Of a stretch of DNA of 64,000 nucleotides, positions 25,504-32,955 are shown piece after piece. Numbering within the stretch: the first letter of the stretch is position 1; every line of letters starts with the position of its first letter. The stretch comes from Candidatus Leptofilum gracile. Its GTDB lineage: Bacteria; Chloroflexota; Anaerolineae; Promineifilales; Promineifilaceae. The translations under genes and the position numbers were made by a program. Location: assembly GCA_016713825.1 (NCBI GenBank), contig JADJOJ010000001.1, positions 62,001 through 126,000 of the forward strand, written 5' to 3'. Below the pieces are notes generated by a model that worked only from the letters and a program-made list of their open reading frames with translations, was not told the origin of the DNA and made no database searches.

Positions 25504-26238
25504 ATGCTCTCACTCGATAAGCAAAATGCGTGGCGCGAACTGTATCGCGCCAGTCACCCAGGCTGGCAGCCCGCGACGGAACTGTACGCTGATTTAGTGC
25601 GGCAGCAGCTAACGCCAGCGGCGCAGGTGCTGGACATTGGCTGCGGCCGGGGCGGTTTGGTCGAGCAGCTCAATCATCCGCTGGCGCAGGTGGTGGGGAT
25701 TGATCCGGATTGGCTGTCGCTGCGGGAGCACCGGCTGAACCTGACGGGCGCGGTGGCGTTCAGCGACGATTTGCCGTTTGCGCCGGAGAGTTTTGACGTG
25801 GCGTTTGCCAGTTGGGTGTTGGAGCATCTGGCACGGCCGTTTCTCACCTTCCAAGCCATCGCCCGCGTGCTAAAACCGGGGGGCGTCTTTGTGTTCATCA
25901 CGCCAAACGGCCGTCACCCCCTGGCACTGCTCAACAAAACGATGGGTAAGCTGGGGGCGTGGCAGGGAAGATTGGTGGCGGGGCTGTACGGCCGTTCCGC
26001 CGACGACACCTTTGCCACCCATTACCACGCCAACAGCCAGGCAGCGCTAGAAAAATTGGCCGCACAAAACGGCCTCCACCTCGCCCAGCTGCACGCCATC
26101 CCCGATCCCACCTACCTCGCCTTCAACCGCCCACTTTTCAAGCTGATGTCCCTGGTGGAAGATGCGCTGCCTGCGGGGCGGAAGATTCATTTGGTGGGGG
26201 TTTTGGTGAAAGGGGCCACAACGAATTTAAGTAACTAA
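25504..26238 (+). CDS. SAM-dependent methyltransferase, class I
   Basis: 244 residues. Motif I is VLDIGCGRGGLVEQL (about residues 38-52), the acidic end of strand 2 is VVGIDPDW, and motif IV/V appears as FDVAFASWVLEHLARPFLTF and LKPGGVFVFITPNGR. It belongs to the Methyltransf_11 group, many of which act on small molecules, quinones or glycans. The substrate cannot be assigned. It stands between repeats and is not clearly in an operon. Three ACGGCCGT palindromes occur within 160 bp of this gene (25833-25994). Confidence 0.85.
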   Translation: MLSLDKQNAWRELYRASHPGWQPATELYADLVRQQLTPAAQVLDIGCGRGGLVEQLNHPLAQVVGIDPDWLSLREHRLNLTGAVAFSDDLPFAPESFDVAFASWVLEHLARPFLTFQAIARVLKPGGVFVFITPNGRHPLALLNKTMGKLGAWQGRLVAGLYGRSADDTFATHYHANSQAALEKLAAQNGLHLAQLHAIPDPTYLAFNRPLFKLMSLVEDALPAGRKIHLVGVLVKGATTNLSN

Positions 26239-26359
26239 CGAATTTTTCCTACAATTCCCATTCGTTGCTTACTCCCATTCGTTGTCGTCTATCTGGCAAA
26301 AATTTAGTACGTCTTTGACGCCGTTTTTACTTTTCATTGCGCCCCCGTACAATTACCGA

Positions 26360-27072
26360 ATGGATCATCTTTCCGCGACCAGACATTTTTACTACAGCTA
26401 CCTTGGGCGGCTGTATGCGTTTGCGTACAGCAGCGAGCGACGCACCTTTTTGGGCCTACCGCACAGCGGCTGGCTGCGCCTGGCTATTTTTGCGTTGTTT
26501 GCGGCGGCGCTGGTGGGGCGCTGGGGCTGGCTGACCGTGGGGTTGACGGTGCTGCTGTGGCTGATTGTGAGTTTTGTCTATCGGCGGGCGCGGCGGAAGA
26601 ATTACAACAAGTTTGTAGCGGATGAAACGTCCGTTCCCCACCCACAACTGCCGCAACTCTGGGACCAAATGAGAAAACGGCCGTGTATGCCTCTGGCCGT
26701 TACGCCGTCACCGACAAGGCCGACACGGTGCTGCTGCAAAACCCGGCCCACTACTGGCACGTGCCATTGGGTGACCACATCGTGATGGTGGAGTATCGGC
26801 CCAAGCGATTTTTGTACCAATTTATTTCGCCGCGCACCCTGCAAAAAGTGCAGCCGGGCTGGATTTTATTCGGCAAGGAACCAATCCCGACGCTGGCGAT
26901 TACTTTTTTGGAAGTGTGGGGGCAAGATGATACTCAGTCGCTGCTGTATTATGTGGGCGGGGGGCCATCGGATGAATTGAGCCGCTTGAAGCCACGCACC
27001 ATTTTCTTTTCTTTTGAGGATACGGCCGTTCTGCAAAAAGTATGGGCCACCCTGCGCAAAGATTCCCGCTAA
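26360..27072 (+). pseudogene. Membrane-anchored protein of unknown function, split by one frameshift
   Basis: The first part (from ATG 26360) has a basic N-terminus and two membrane helices (LAIFALFAAALVGRWGWL and TVGLTVLLWLIVSFVYR) and ends KFVADETSVP. The frame then shifts. From about 26640 the second frame continues PTTAATLGPNEKTAVYASGR and then a soluble domain ending KVWATLRKDSR at 27072. Both halves look like protein and join well if one base is added or removed in the C-rich run 26634-26645. So one gene of about 237 residues is likely, with either an assembly error or a recent mutation. I do not recognise the soluble domain. Confidence 0.65.
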
Positions 27073-27085
27073 CAAACCAATCTAT

Positions 27086-27667
27086 TTACTCACAGCCGGG
27101 GCCAAGCGAGAGAAAATCTTCGGCCACCCAGCCCTCATCCCCAGAAATGTTGTCCCGAACTTTGCGCCAGGTGAAGCCGTTGGCTTCTTGTGGCGGTTCT
27201 TCCTGGATGAGGGTCACAAACGTCGCTTCGGGCAAGATGCCCATCTCGGCGCCACCGGGCGCATCGCGCATCATGAGCCCGTTGCCCGATGTCCCTTCCA
27301 CAATGGCCCGGCACAAAATCGCCGTAGCGGTGGCTGTGGGAATGGCTGCGTCTACCGTGGGCGTGGGCGAGGGCGTGGGGGGGAAAACGCCGAGTTCGGG
27401 CGTGGGGGTTGCTTCTATCTCGCCCTCAAGTACGGCTTCGGCATCGGCCTCGGCGGCCTGCGATTGCAGTTCTTGGGCGGCCATAAAGCCGACGGCGGCG
27501 ATGAAAAGCAGGGTGCTGCCCAGCAGGGTGAGCATGGCGCGGCGCAAAACGGCTTCGCGCTCCAGGGTGTAAAAACGCGCCCCGCCGCGTCGGATGCCCT
27601 GATAGGTGGCAACAGCCAGCAGCAGCCCAACAAAGCTCAGGACGATGGGAACAATCAGTGCACTCAT
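27086..27667 (-). CDS. Membrane-anchored bacterial SH3 (SH3b) domain protein
   Basis: 193 residues. Two N-terminal helices (LIVPIVLSFVGLLLAVATY and LTLLGSTLLFIAAVGFMAA) are followed by an acidic, Pro/Thr-rich linker (PPTPSPTPTVD). A C-terminal SH3b domain of about 65 residues has NGLMMRDAPGG, EATFVTLIQEEP, WRKVRD and GDEGWVAEDFL. SH3b domains outside the membrane usually bind cell-wall peptides. Two cysteines (ILCRAI and the last but one residue) could form a disulfide. It lies 4 bp after tsaC on the same strand, so the two may be co-transcribed. Specific role unknown. Confidence 0.78.
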   Translation of the reverse strand: MSALIVPIVLSFVGLLLAVATYQGIRRGGARFYTLEREAVLRRAMLTLLGSTLLFIAAVGFMAAQELQSQAAEADAEAVLEGEIEATPTPELGVFPPTPSPTPTVDAAIPTATATAILCRAIVEGTSGNGLMMRDAPGGAEMGILPEATFVTLIQEEPPQEANGFTWRKVRDNISGDEGWVAEDFLSLGPGCE

Positions 27668-27671
27668 AAAT

Positions 27672-28319
27672 TTATCTTATGCCCAGCAGCGCTCGGGCAG
27701 AGATGGGGCCCTCGCGCAGAATTTTTAGCTCATCCCCGGTGCAGTCCAAAATTGTAGAGGCGGCCCCGTGCGGCGAGGGGCCATCATCGACAACGGCCGT
27801 TACCCAACCGGCCAACTTTTTTAGCGCGTCTGGGGCGGTATCGGCTGGTTCTTGCCCGGTGAGGTTGGCGCTGGTTACGGCCATCGCCCCACCCACGGCC
27901 CGGATGATTGCCCGCCCCACGTCGTTGTGGGGAATGCGCACGGCAACGCTGTCGTTGTCTGAAATTTCGGCGGGCAGATCGGGATGTTTGGGCAGCAAGA
28001 TGGTCAGGGGGCCGGGCCAGTATTGGTGAATAAACGTTTGGGCTGCGGACGGCACGCTGCGCACCACGCGGAGCAAATCGCTGCTGTCGGCCAGCAGGAT
28101 GGGGATCGGTTTGTTGTACGGCCGTTGTTTCGCCGCATAAATTGCCCGCACGGCGTCTGGATTAAACGCATCGCAGGCCACCCCGTACAGCGTGTCCGTG
28201 GGGATGACAATCAGGTTACCGGCACGCGCCTCTGCGGCAGCGTGGTCGATGGCACCGGGCTGGCGGGCAGGCAGCAGTTTTGTATGGTCGGGGGGATACG
28301 GCCGTTCTAACTTCTGCAA
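27672..28319 (-). CDS. tsaC: L-threonylcarbamoyladenylate synthase (TsaC/YwlC/Sua5 family)
   Basis: 215 residues. The YrdC fold is clear from IVIPTDTLYGVACDAF near residue 36, IYAAKQRPYNKPIPILLAD with the conserved KxR region, and AVTSANLTGQEPA. The enzyme makes threonylcarbamoyl-AMP from threonine, bicarbonate and ATP, the first step of the t6A tRNA modification at position 37 of ANN-decoding tRNAs. It is a short, YrdC-only form without the Sua5 C-terminal domain. prmC lies upstream on the same strand, a common bacterial pairing. The gap between them is almost filled by a perfect 23-bp palindrome. Confidence 0.92.
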   Translation of the reverse strand: MQKLERPYPPDHTKLLPARQPGAIDHAAAEARAGNLIVIPTDTLYGVACDAFNPDAVRAIYAAKQRPYNKPIPILLADSSDLLRVVRSVPSAAQTFIHQYWPGPLTILLPKHPDLPAEISDNDSVAVRIPHNDVGRAIIRAVGGAMAVTSANLTGQEPADTAPDALKKLAGWVTAVVDDGPSPHGAASTILDCTGDELKILREGPISARALLGIR

Positions 28320-28339
28320 ATTTTCCTCTTCCTAAAAGG

Positions 28340-28393
28340 GTAATTGGTAATTTTGTAATTGGTAATTTGCCCAATTACAAAATTACCAATTAC
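28340..28393. repeat. Perfect 23-bp palindrome between prmC and tsaC
   Basis: The arms at 28340-28362 and 28371-28393 are exact complements (gtaattggtaattttgtaat... ) with an 8-base centre. The right arm contains the prmC stop codon (28390-28392). The sequence is very AT-rich and unlike the neighbouring genes. A weaker relative, with several gtaattg units, lies at 30020-30065 between the two APS kinase genes. Confidence 0.85.
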
Positions 28394-29238
28394 TTAATAA
28401 CAATCTTCACCATCCGGTCATGCCCGGCAAAATCGGGCAAGACGGTAATTTCTGCCTGTGGAAACTGGACCTGGGCGGCCTGTTTGGCGATGTTGCCTTG
28501 CTGCCAACCAATTTCCAAAAAAATAGCGGCGCTGGGGCGGAGCCGGGTGGTTGCCTGCTGCAACAGCTGCCGGATTAAATCCAGGCCATCCACCCCGCCA
28601 TCCAGAGCCAGCGCAGGTTCATACAATTTTACCCCATCAGCCAGCGCCTGCCACTCACCCCTGGTGACGTAGGGCAGGTTGGCCACAATCAGGTCCACCG
28701 GCTGTTCGATTGCTTGCAGCAAATTGCTTTGGCGGAGTTGGAGGCGGCCCGGTGCCAGGCGCGCCCCATTTTGCTGGGCGATGGCTAAGGCGGTGGGGGA
28801 GATGTCAACGGCCGTTATCGTCCAGTCTGGCAAAAAGTGGGCCAGGGCAATGGCGATGCAGCCGCTGCCGGTGCCTACATCCACAGCTTTTAGGTTAGCC
28901 TCTGTGCCGCGCTTTTTGGCCCAGGTGACGGCCAGTTCTACCAGCTGCTCTGTCTCTGGGCGGGGAATAAGCACGCCAGGGGCGACGTGCAAATCAAAAT
29001 CAAAAAAGGGAGCGTGGCCGATGATATAGGGCACTGGTTCGGCCTGAGCGGCCCGGGCGACTAGCTGGTGGTAGGCGTTGGTCTGTTCGGCTGTAAGCGG
29101 CTGGTTGTGGTGCACAATCAGGTAGCTGTGGGGCACGTCTAGCAGGTGTTCCAGCAGCAGCCGGGCATCCAGTTGGGGCGTGGGGGATGAGGGGGTGAGT
29201 TGGGAACGGCCGTAAGCCAGTGCTGCCTCAATATTCAT
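28390..29238 (-). CDS. prmC: Release factor glutamine methyltransferase PrmC (HemK)
   Basis: 282 residues. An N-terminal helical domain of about 80 residues (DARLLLEHLLDVPHSYL) binds the release factor. The SAM domain has motif I VDVGTGSGCIAIALAHFLP. The substrate motif is NLPYV in place of the usual NPPYV; this variant is known in PrmC relatives. RPETEQLVELAV is also typical. The enzyme methylates the glutamine of the GGQ motif in RF1 and RF2. tsaC follows on the same strand. The stop codon lies within the 23-bp palindrome, so the repeat may have defined the present C-terminus. Confidence 0.92.
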   Translation of the reverse strand: MNIEAALAYGRSQLTPSSPTPQLDARLLLEHLLDVPHSYLIVHHNQPLTAEQTNAYHQLVARAAQAEPVPYIIGHAPFFDFDLHVAPGVLIPRPETEQLVELAVTWAKKRGTEANLKAVDVGTGSGCIAIALAHFLPDWTITAVDISPTALAIAQQNGARLAPGRLQLRQSNLLQAIEQPVDLIVANLPYVTRGEWQALADGVKLYEPALALDGGVDGLDLIRQLLQQATTRLRPSAAIFLEIGWQQGNIAKQAAQVQFPQAEITVLPDFAGHDRMVKIVIK

Positions 29239-29283
29239 AACGGGGAAGCATAAAGTGGGTGGCCCAAATAAGCAAAAAAAATA

Positions 29284-29329
29284 GGGGATTGGAGATTAGA
29301 GATTTTTAATCTGCACTCTCCAATCTCCA
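29284..29329. repeat. Palindromic repeat of the ggagattggagatt family
   Basis: Left arm ggggattggagattagaga and right arm tctccaatctcc, around taatctgcac. Same units as 24965-25018 and the intragenic copy at 22894-22960. Located upstream of prmC and downstream of the stand-alone cysC. Confidence 0.7.
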
Positions 29330-29338
29330 AATTTTAAA

Positions 29339-29446
29339 ATTTAAAGTAACTATACAAACCCTAAGGGTTTTGACTCGACTGATTTGTCTCCGAAAGTTAC
29401 AAACCCTTAGGGTGTTCCAGGTAACCTGAATAGTTACAATTTAAAA
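29339..29446. repeat. Nested inverted repeat, MITE-like
   Basis: Outer arms aagtaacta and tagttac, and inner copies aaaccctaagggttt and aaacccttagggt, lie within about 105 bp. The terminal symmetry suggests a non-coding mobile element, or a structured 3' end of the cysC message. No coding frame. Confidence 0.55.
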
Positions 29447-29456
29447 AGCGAATCGC

Positions 29457-30005
29457 TTACGCTGGCTGCGCTGCCGGAATAAAGCCACGCTTTTCCAGCT
29501 CGCCGATGATGAACGCCGCGCTTTCTGCCACGGTTTGTTTGTCTGTACGCACGTGAATGTCGGGGTTTTCTGGCACTTCAAACGGATCGGAAATACCGGT
29601 GAAGTTTTTGATTTCGCCAGCCAGGGCTTTTTTGTACATCCCTTTCACATCCCGCTCAATCACCACATCCAGGGGCGCGTCAATGAAAACTTCCAGGAAG
29701 TTGGTGGTTTTTGAGCGCACATCATCACGAATAGATTGGTAGGGGGAGATGAAAGAGCAGATGCAGCCCACACCGTTGCGAGAAAGCAGTTTGGCCACAA
29801 AGGTAACACGCTCGATATTCTTTTCTCGGTCTTCTTTGGAAAAGCCCAGGTCGCGGGTGAGGCTTTCGCGCACCACGTCGCCATCCAGACGTTCCAGGCG
29901 CAGGTTGCGCTCGGCCAGTTGGTCTAACATCTCCAAAGCAATTGTGGTTTTACCAGCGCCAGAAAGGCCGGTCATCCACAGGACAAATCCTTGTTGTTCA
30001 GTCAT
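29457..30005 (-). CDS. cysC: Adenylylsulfate kinase, stand-alone
   Basis: 182 residues from the ATG at 30005, which has AGAGG upstream. An in-frame upstream start at 30062 lies in a repeat-rich gap. P-loop GLSGAGKTT (about residues 13-21), the loop LDGDVVRESLTRDLGFSKEDR and FISPYQSIRDDVR are classic APS kinase motifs, as is KGMYKKALAGEIKNFTGISD. It phosphorylates adenosine 5'-phosphosulfate to PAPS, the universal sulfate donor. It follows directly the bifunctional Sat/APS kinase gene, so the operon encodes two APS kinases. Its P-loop is closer to the consensus than that of the fused copy. Confidence 0.93.
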   Translation of the reverse strand: MTEQQGFVLWMTGLSGAGKTTIALEMLDQLAERNLRLERLDGDVVRESLTRDLGFSKEDREKNIERVTFVAKLLSRNGVGCICSFISPYQSIRDDVRSKTTNFLEVFIDAPLDVVIERDVKGMYKKALAGEIKNFTGISDPFEVPENPDIHVRTDKQTVAESAAFIIGELEKRGFIPAAQPA

Positions 30006-30075
30006 AGTAAAACCTCTTTTGGTAATTGAGTATTGGGGTAATTGGGTAATTGCATAAATCACTCAATGACAGATT

Positions 30076-31806
30076 TTATTGGTGGGCGCGAATAAACCCT
30101 TTGTCTAGCAAGAAAGCGATAATCTTGTGGGCATTTTGTTCGGCCGTCTGGTTTGTTGTGTCTACGCGAATTTCTGGGTGGCGTGGGGCTCCATAGGGGT
30201 CGTCGATGCCGGTGAACCCTTTAATTTTGCCACTGCGGGCCTGGGCATACATGCCTTTGGTATCGCGGCTTTCGCATATGGCCAAAGGCGTATCAACAAA
30301 TACTTCGATGTAGTGGTCGTTTTCCATCATGTTGCGCACGTCGTTGCGGGTGGCGCGGTAGGGGGAAACGGCGGCACAGACGGCCAGCCCGCCATGCCGC
30401 ACAATTTCGGCGGCGACGTACCCCATGCGGCGCACGTGGTCGTCGCGGTCTTCTTTGCTGTAACCCAGCCCTTCGGAAAAGTGGGTCCGGACGACATCGC
30501 CATCGAGAAGGGTGACGTTACGGCCGTATTCCTGCAAAATTGTCGTCAGCACATTGGCGGTGGTCGATTTGCCGGCATTGTGCAAACCGGTCAGCCAAAT
30601 GCAAACCCCCTGTCGATGACGCGGCGGATACGTTTCTGACAAAATTTCGGCCACGTGGGGGCGGGTAAACCATTGCGGCAGCAGCTTGCCTTTGTGCAAA
30701 TATTCCTCGCGCACCTGCGTCCCAGAAATATTGGCCGTCTTCACCCCATCCGTAATCCTGGTGATCTCTTCGTACCGCTCTTCTTCGGGCAGGTAAACCA
30801 GCATGCGGAAGGGCACAACGGCCACGCCAATCTCTTCACTGAAGCTTTCTACCAGGTCTTGGGCATCATAGGGGCCGTAAAAAGGTTTGCCCTCAGAATT
30901 ATTCCCTGGGCCGGCATGGTCACGCCCGACAATCAGGTGGTTGGCCCCATAATTGCGGCGGATGATGGCGTGCCAAAGCGCTTCGCGGGGGCCGCCCATG
31001 CGCATGGCCAATGGCAGCAGGGAGAGCAAAATGCGATCTGGGTCATAATAATTGTTGGCCAGCGCTTTGTAGGTGCGCACGCGGGTGAAGTAATCCACAT
31101 CGCCGGGCTTGGTGAGGCCGACGACGGGGTGCAGCAGCAAAACGCCATCCTTCTCTTCGATGGCGCGTTTGGTGAGTTCTTCATGGACGCGGTGCATGGG
31201 GTTACGGGTTTGAAAGGCGACAACGTTTTGGTGGCCAAACTTTTCCAGATAGGCGCGCGTTTCGGCGGGCGTCATGCGAATATCTTTGAAATCGTAATGG
31301 GTTGGGAGTTGAAGAACCTCCATAGGGCCAGAGATATTGCGTTTGCCCCAGCGGTGCATCTCGGCCACGATAGGATGGCGCAAATCTGTGGAGCCGAAAG
31401 CTTTTACGGCCGTTTCTGCCAAATCCCACTCATAAACCTCCTCAACGCGCATAATGGCCAGCAGTTCATTCTGTGGGTCGCGCAGCGCCACATCTTGCCC
31501 GACAGTCACTGTCTCATCATCATCAACCGGCAGCGGAATAGGTATAGGGAAAACGTAGCCGTTGGCCAAACGCATATTATCCAGCACATTTTGGTAATCA
31601 GCCTGGCCCATAAACCGGTCCAATGGTGAAAAAGCACCAACGGCCAGCAGTTCAAAATCGCACACAGAGCGATCAGAAAGGCGAATAGAAGGCAGCTGGC
31701 TGGCATAGGAGATGCGTTCATCCAGCTTATCGGCTGGAACGAGCAGATCTACAAGTGTGCCACCATACGGTGGAATGAGTGTGTTTTTTTCTGTTGTTGC
31801 TAACAA
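30076..31806 (-). CDS. Bifunctional sulfate adenylyltransferase / adenylylsulfate kinase
   Basis: 576 residues. The N-terminal ~390 residues are ATP sulfurylase of the single-chain Sat type, with the nucleotide motif QTRNPMHRVHEEL and GRDHAGPGNN. The C-terminal ~180 residues are an APS kinase domain, with P-loop GLHNAGKST, LLDGDVVRTHFSEGLGYSKED and GMYAQARSGKIKGFTGIDDP. Together they convert sulfate and two ATP to PAPS. The kinase P-loop differs from the usual GLSGAGKST at two positions but keeps GxxxxGKS. No APS or PAPS reductase gene is nearby. A sulfotransferase and a sulfatase lie 6-8 kb upstream, which favours a role in sulfation over assimilation (inference). Confidence 0.93.
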   Translation of the reverse strand: MLATTEKNTLIPPYGGTLVDLLVPADKLDERISYASQLPSIRLSDRSVCDFELLAVGAFSPLDRFMGQADYQNVLDNMRLANGYVFPIPIPLPVDDDETVTVGQDVALRDPQNELLAIMRVEEVYEWDLAETAVKAFGSTDLRHPIVAEMHRWGKRNISGPMEVLQLPTHYDFKDIRMTPAETRAYLEKFGHQNVVAFQTRNPMHRVHEELTKRAIEEKDGVLLLHPVVGLTKPGDVDYFTRVRTYKALANNYYDPDRILLSLLPLAMRMGGPREALWHAIIRRNYGANHLIVGRDHAGPGNNSEGKPFYGPYDAQDLVESFSEEIGVAVVPFRMLVYLPEEERYEEITRITDGVKTANISGTQVREEYLHKGKLLPQWFTRPHVAEILSETYPPRHRQGVCIWLTGLHNAGKSTTANVLTTILQEYGRNVTLLDGDVVRTHFSEGLGYSKEDRDDHVRRMGYVAAEIVRHGGLAVCAAVSPYRATRNDVRNMMENDHYIEVFVDTPLAICESRDTKGMYAQARSGKIKGFTGIDDPYGAPRHPEIRVDTTNQTAEQNAHKIIAFLLDKGFIRAHQ

Positions 31807-31847
31807 TGGTATAGACCTCTTTGTATAGATTCAGGAAGTAACCGTCA

Positions 31848-31914
31848 TAAAAAAAGCGGCCCTGAACACCTCACTTCATAAAGAAACGACCTGTTCTGGG
31901 CAGCTTTCAAAGTT
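31848..31914 (-). terminator. Hairpin plus U tract in the leader of the sulfate-activation operon
   Basis: Read on the minus strand: gctgcccagaaca, a 26-30 base loop, tgttcagggccgc (11 of 13 pairs), then a run of T ending 42 bp before the sat start at 31806. It has intrinsic terminator form. It could end transcripts from the lipoprotein gene at 32117, or act as an attenuator of the sat-cysC operon. No known riboswitch fold was recognised. The rest of 31807-32116 is AT-rich without a gene. Confidence 0.5.
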
Positions 31915-32116
31915 ATAAAAGTTGCTTCTAAACTTGTAAAAATTGGGAACTTCGCAAACAATTGTAGCAGGCGTACAAAAAAAAAGAATGCGAACTCCGT
32001 CCTATCCTAACGGAAGAATTGTATCTTTCAAAGAGCGTAATGAGTAATTCAATCTAGCCCCTAACCATCAACCCAATCTATTTGAGATCGGTTCGATCCG
32101 TTAACCACCTTTCATT

Positions 32117-32611
32117 TTACTTAATGACAAATGAGTCAATAAAATACCCCACCTGTGGGATATTAATTGCACCATCTCCAGGAATAACATCGTCATTTGT
32201 AAGATTTACAGAATCAAGGTTTGCCAAAAGACCAATGCGAATCCCCTCACTAATAGGAGCAACATCTATCGAAAAAGTTCCATCATCATCGATTATGCCT
32301 GCTCCAAGTTCTTCACCCATAAAAGTGATATTAACAATCCGAATTGGAACACCTGCCGGGCCAAACCCCGAAACTACCGTATCTCCCTTCCTAATTGGCT
32401 TGTCTAAACCAATCGACCTTCCCTCTGGATTGCTTGTAGGCACAGGATAACCCTCAGCAGCCATATCCCTAATCTCCACTGAGTTAGGATATCCGTCAGC
32501 AGAGGAAGGCATTAGAGAATTGGTGCTTTCTGCTTGACCGCATCCAATCAGCAACAATAGCAAAAACAAACAAAACAAAACAAATTTATATGATTTTTGT
32601 GAAGCATTCAT
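32117..32611 (-). CDS. Predicted lipoprotein of unknown function
   Basis: 164 residues from the ATG at 32611. A GTG at 32641 is possible, but GAGGGG lies between the two and fits the downstream start. The signal sequence FVLFCLFLLLLLIGCGQAES ends in the lipobox LIGC, so the mature protein should be lipid-anchored outside the membrane. The mature part is beta-rich and acidic; GDTVVSGFGPAGVPIRIVNI and GIIDDDGTFSIDVAPI resemble the Ig-like carboxypeptidase-regulatory or Big-type beta-sandwiches. Base composition is more AT-rich than the genes left of 31.8 kb. No enzyme motif seen. Confidence 0.7.
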   Translation of the reverse strand: MNASQKSYKFVLFCLFLLLLLIGCGQAESTNSLMPSSADGYPNSVEIRDMAAEGYPVPTSNPEGRSIGLDKPIRKGDTVVSGFGPAGVPIRIVNITFMGEELGAGIIDDDGTFSIDVAPISEGIRIGLLANLDSVNLTNDDVIPGDGAINIPQVGYFIDSFVIK

Positions 32612-32712
32612 AAGTAAGAAATTCCCCTCTACCAAATTCACAAAAAGAGAAAGCCACCCTTTTCTTGGATGGCTATACGTTGAATCAAGTATATTCTAAT
32701 GACAGTGAGCAG

Positions 32713-32762
32713 AAAAATAGCCGTTTAGCGATTCATCAACTGTTTTCGACTAAACGGCTATT
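32713..32762 (-). terminator. Rho-independent terminator after the secreted repeat protein
   Basis: Perfect 13-bp stem (aatagccgtttag at 32716-32728, ctaaacggctatt at 32750-32762) with a 21-base loop. On the minus strand it is followed by TTTTT. It lies about 190 bp past the stop of the gene at 32956. A further 9-bp stem (agtgctctg / cagagcact, 32854-32903) lies between. The rest of 32612-32955 has no gene. Confidence 0.7.
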
Positions 32763-32955
32763 CATCTTAACAACTTGTTCTAGAAACAAATCCCTGGCCA
32801 TTGTACATTAAGAATTCAATTCTTAGGCTATGGATTTTTCCTAGCAAATTCCAAGTGCTCTGTTCACTAAATTCATTTACAAGACAAAACCAATCAGAGC
32901 ACTGAAGCTTTGTGGGTTTGACCAACTTTTCTAAAAAAACTTGCTTAAAAAAGCA

